Source: a virus. From it: a stretch of DNA of 39,268 nucleotides. The stretch is from positions 1 through 39,268 of IMG/VR virus record IMGVR_UViG_3300035118_000190; one strand, written 5' to 3'. A program made the position numbers and the translations under genes. Positions 37,345-39,268 of this stretch are shown one piece after another. Each line of letters begins with the position of its first letter. The first letter of the stretch is position 1. The notes beneath the pieces are model-generated. The model made no database searches and had not been told where the DNA came from. It saw nothing but the letters and a program-made list of their open reading frames with translations.

Positions 37345-39268
37345 TGCCTCCCCGGCATGGCGCAGACATAGCGCCGCCCGTCGCTGGTCGTCGCATAGCG
37401 CACGCCGCTCTCCTCGTCGTCCTGCTCGGCCGGCGCGTTGCGCAACAGCCCGGCATAGCTCTCCACGCCTTCCATCAGCGTGCGGTAAATTCCCGGCTCG
37501 GCGCGCTCGGTCAAGAGCCCGCCCTTCGGCAGCCCCATCGCATAGCCGCCGGCGAAGGCGTTGCAGGTCCAGCGCGCGCGCGAGGAGATGCGCACGCACG
37601 GCAAGCCGCGATGCTGGCGCCGGAAGTAGGCGCGGATCTCCTCGCGCCCGAGCTTCCAATCGACGCCCTTGCGCAGCTCGGCCCCGACGCGGCGCAGCGC
37701 CTGGCGCATCCCGACATTGCCCCATTGCTCGAAGTGGCGCGGCTCGCCGACGCAAGTCGGCACGTCGCCGCGGGCGAACATGTTGGCCTCTTTCCAGATC
37801 AGCGGCGCCGCCAGGCCCGGATCGCCCTCTTCAATCCAGTCGGCCAACACTCTTATACCATCCGCGAACTGCAGCAGCACCGCCGTCACATGCCCCGCCC
37901 CGGCGTTGATCGCCAGCCATAAGGGCTTGTGCGGCATCATCGCCAGGTCCTCGATGATGTGCGCCTCGCTGAACTCGTCGTAGATCGGCAAGCCCGGCCG
38001 CAGCTTCAGCGCGTACGCCAAAGCGTTGGGGAAATCGATCGGCGGCTTGGGGAAGTTCAAGAACTGCGCCCGCAGCGCCGCGTCCTCGAAGGCGAACTCG
38101 ATCTCCCCCGCCGCGGCGAACGGCTCCAGCCCCCGGATGAAATCCAGCTTGCCCGGCGGCGCCTTCACCGGCTTCAGGTTCGGCAGCCCGTGCCCGCGCT
38201 TGGCGATCTCCGCCCGGATCGGCTGGCGCAGCCACTCGTTGAGCCCGTCCTCCTCGACCCCCAGCAGCACCGGCTGGAACTTCCGATCGACCTCGAACAG
38301 GTCGGCGATGATCTCCGACGGCATGATCTTCTTCGCCCACCCGTCCCACACCACCAGCTTCGATCCGACCCACGACCACACCGCCTTGGCCGTGGTCGCC
38401 GAGGCCGCGCCCACCGTGCGCGCCGGGTCGTACATCGCATAGGTCGCCTGCCAGGTCCGCGCCCGCGGCCGCAGCTTCCAGAAATCCGGCTTGAACGGCT
38501 TCTGCTCGTGGGTGCCGTCCGCCTCGCACATATACTCTCTGTCCCAGGTGCCGAGCAGCCCGCGCCGCGCATAGGCCGCCCGGCTCTCGTCGATCCATTT
38601 CAGATCGAACATCTCGGGCCAGCTCGCCCGCCACGCGCCGCGCTCGTCGCGGTAGCGGATCGGAAAGCGCCGCGCGTGCCAGTCCTCGTCCTTCGCCACC
38701 TCGGCGATGACGGCGCCCTCGTCCAGCCGGTTCCCCGTCATCCGCACCAAGGCGTCCTTCGCCAAGGCCGGCAGCAAGGTGCCATACAACCATTCCAGCC
38801 GCTCGAGGCGCGCGTCCGGCGTCTTGACGCTGTCCTCGTCCTCGATGTCGTCGATCCAGCAGAAATCCGGCCGCCACTGGTGGAACTTCACCCCGCGCAA
38901 GCTCTGCCCGACGCCGAGGGCTTGAATGACGGCATCATTCCCGATCTGCGCCGTATGCACCGCCCACACCGGGCCTTTGAGATCCCCGAACACCTCGCGG
39001 AATTCCTCGTTGACCTCGATCTCGTGCTTGATGCTCTCCAGGCGCTCCGCCGCGCGCGGCCCGGTCGAGCCGACGATCAGCGCGTTCTTGAACTCGCGGA
39101 ACCCCGCGCGGAGGATCACCGCCTCCTCGCCAATGGTGGACTTGGCCGCGTCGCGGAACGCCTCCTCGACCACCAGCCGCTGCGATGAATGCCAGTCGTC
39201 GATCATCTCCAGATGAAACGGCGCCGAGGCTTGCGGATGGCGATGCGCGAACAACACCGCATGCGCCG
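37341..39268 (-). CDS. terL: Terminase large subunit, main part (N-terminus at 179-1)
   Basis: Packaging motor and nuclease. In the 659-residue circular frame the Walker A variant AFRDAAKST lies at 53-62 and Walker B (FCWIDDIED) at about 153-161. The RNase H-like nuclease has Asp298 (YAMYDPART), Glu356-357 (LLGVEEDG) and Asp429 (PIDFPNALAY). About 220 further residues follow (LWLAINAGAGHVTAVLLQF and on), longer than usual and resembling a second RNase H-like fold. Overlaps the portal start. Confidence 0.88.
   Translation of the reverse strand, partial: AHAVLFAHRHPQASAPFHLEMIDDWHSSQRLVVEEAFRDAAKSTIGEEAVILRAGFREFKNALIVGSTGPRAAERLESIKHEIEVNEEFREVFGDLKGPVWAVHTAQIGNDAVIQALGVGQSLRGVKFHQWRPDFCWIDDIEDEDSVKTPDARLERLEWLYGTLLPALAKDALVRMTGNRLDEGAVIAEVAKDEDWHARRFPIRYRDERGAWRASWPEMFDLKWIDESRAAYARRGLLGTWDREYMCEADGTHEQKPFKPDFWKLRPRARTWQATYAMYDPARTVGAASATTAKAVWSWVGSKLVVWDGWAKKIMPSEIIADLFEVDRKFQPVLLGVEEDGLNEWLRQPIRAEIAKRGHGLPNLKPVKAPPGKLDFIRGLEPFAAAGEIEFAFEDAALRAQFLNFPKPPIDFPNALAYALKLRPGLPIYDEFSEAHIIEDLAMMPHKPLWLAINAGAGHVTAVLLQFADGIRVLADWIEEGDPGLAAPLIWKEANMFARGDVPTCVGEPRHFEQWGNVGMRQALRRVGAELRKGVDWKLGREEIRAYFRRQHRGLPCVRISSRARWTCNAFAGGYAMGLPKGGLLTERAEPGIYRTLMEGVESYAGLLRNAPAEQDDEESGVRYATTSDGRRYVCAMPGRQ
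39142..39268. repeat. Terminal direct repeat, right copy (circular contig overlap)
   Basis: Exact copy of bases 1-127. See the left copy. Confidence 0.95.

Noticed and set aside
34279-37371. 1030-aa rightward frame opposite scaffold and portal
   Set aside because: Antisense shadow of clear portal and scaffold genes.
1-39268. Reverse transcriptase or diversity-generating retroelement
   Set aside because: No RT motif (YxDD context) seen in any plausible gene, despite variable-looking fibre repeats.

Overview
The window is best read as one complete temperate, podovirus-like phage (or excised prophage) genome. Its first and last 127 bases are identical, so the contig closes into a circle of about 39,141 bp, and the terminase gene runs across the junction. 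High GC content, a phage integration site made from the 3' end of a tRNA-Thr(GGT) gene, and the style of the Cro, excisionase and YqaJ/RecT genes point to an alphaproteobacterial (Rhizobiales-like) host. This is inference, not a database match.

Layout. (a) 5.38-6.01 kb: genetic switch, a leftward Cro-like gene facing a rightward short CI-like repressor. Four copies of a 13-bp operator TTAG-N5-CTAA sit at this switch and at a second promoter at 7.1 kb, like lambda OR and OL. (b) 5.58 to 1.65 kb, leftward: early/replication operon (cro, small genes, a homing-type nuclease, a DUF1376 protein, a lambda-P-like protein). (c) 1.65 to 0.67 kb: about 1 kb of hairpin-rich, largely non-coding DNA with three direct repeats, in the place where a late-gene control region is expected. 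(d) From 0.67 kb leftward through the circle junction and down to 15.2 kb: late operon, in order terminase, portal, scaffold, N4-gp56-type capsid, head-tail and tail proteins, two tail fibres, lysis cassette, two tailoring enzymes, three ejection-type proteins and an ATP-grasp enzyme. (e) 6.0-7.0 kb: likely lysogeny-expressed secreted and membrane proteins. (f) 7.1-12.2 kb, rightward: DUF3102/J-like protein, YqaJ exonuclease, RecT, DUF1367, excisionase, integrase. (g) 12.2-14.4 kb: a small leftward operon, attP, then a cassette of eight tiny ORFs, most preceded by a near-identical leader.

The most unusual content is the set of non-structural enzymes in the late operon (a PurD-like ATP-grasp ligase, an Asp/Asn beta-hydroxylase-like dioxygenase and a sulfotransferase-GNAT fusion), the repeated-leader small-ORF cassette beside attP, and the structured 1-kb region before the late genes.
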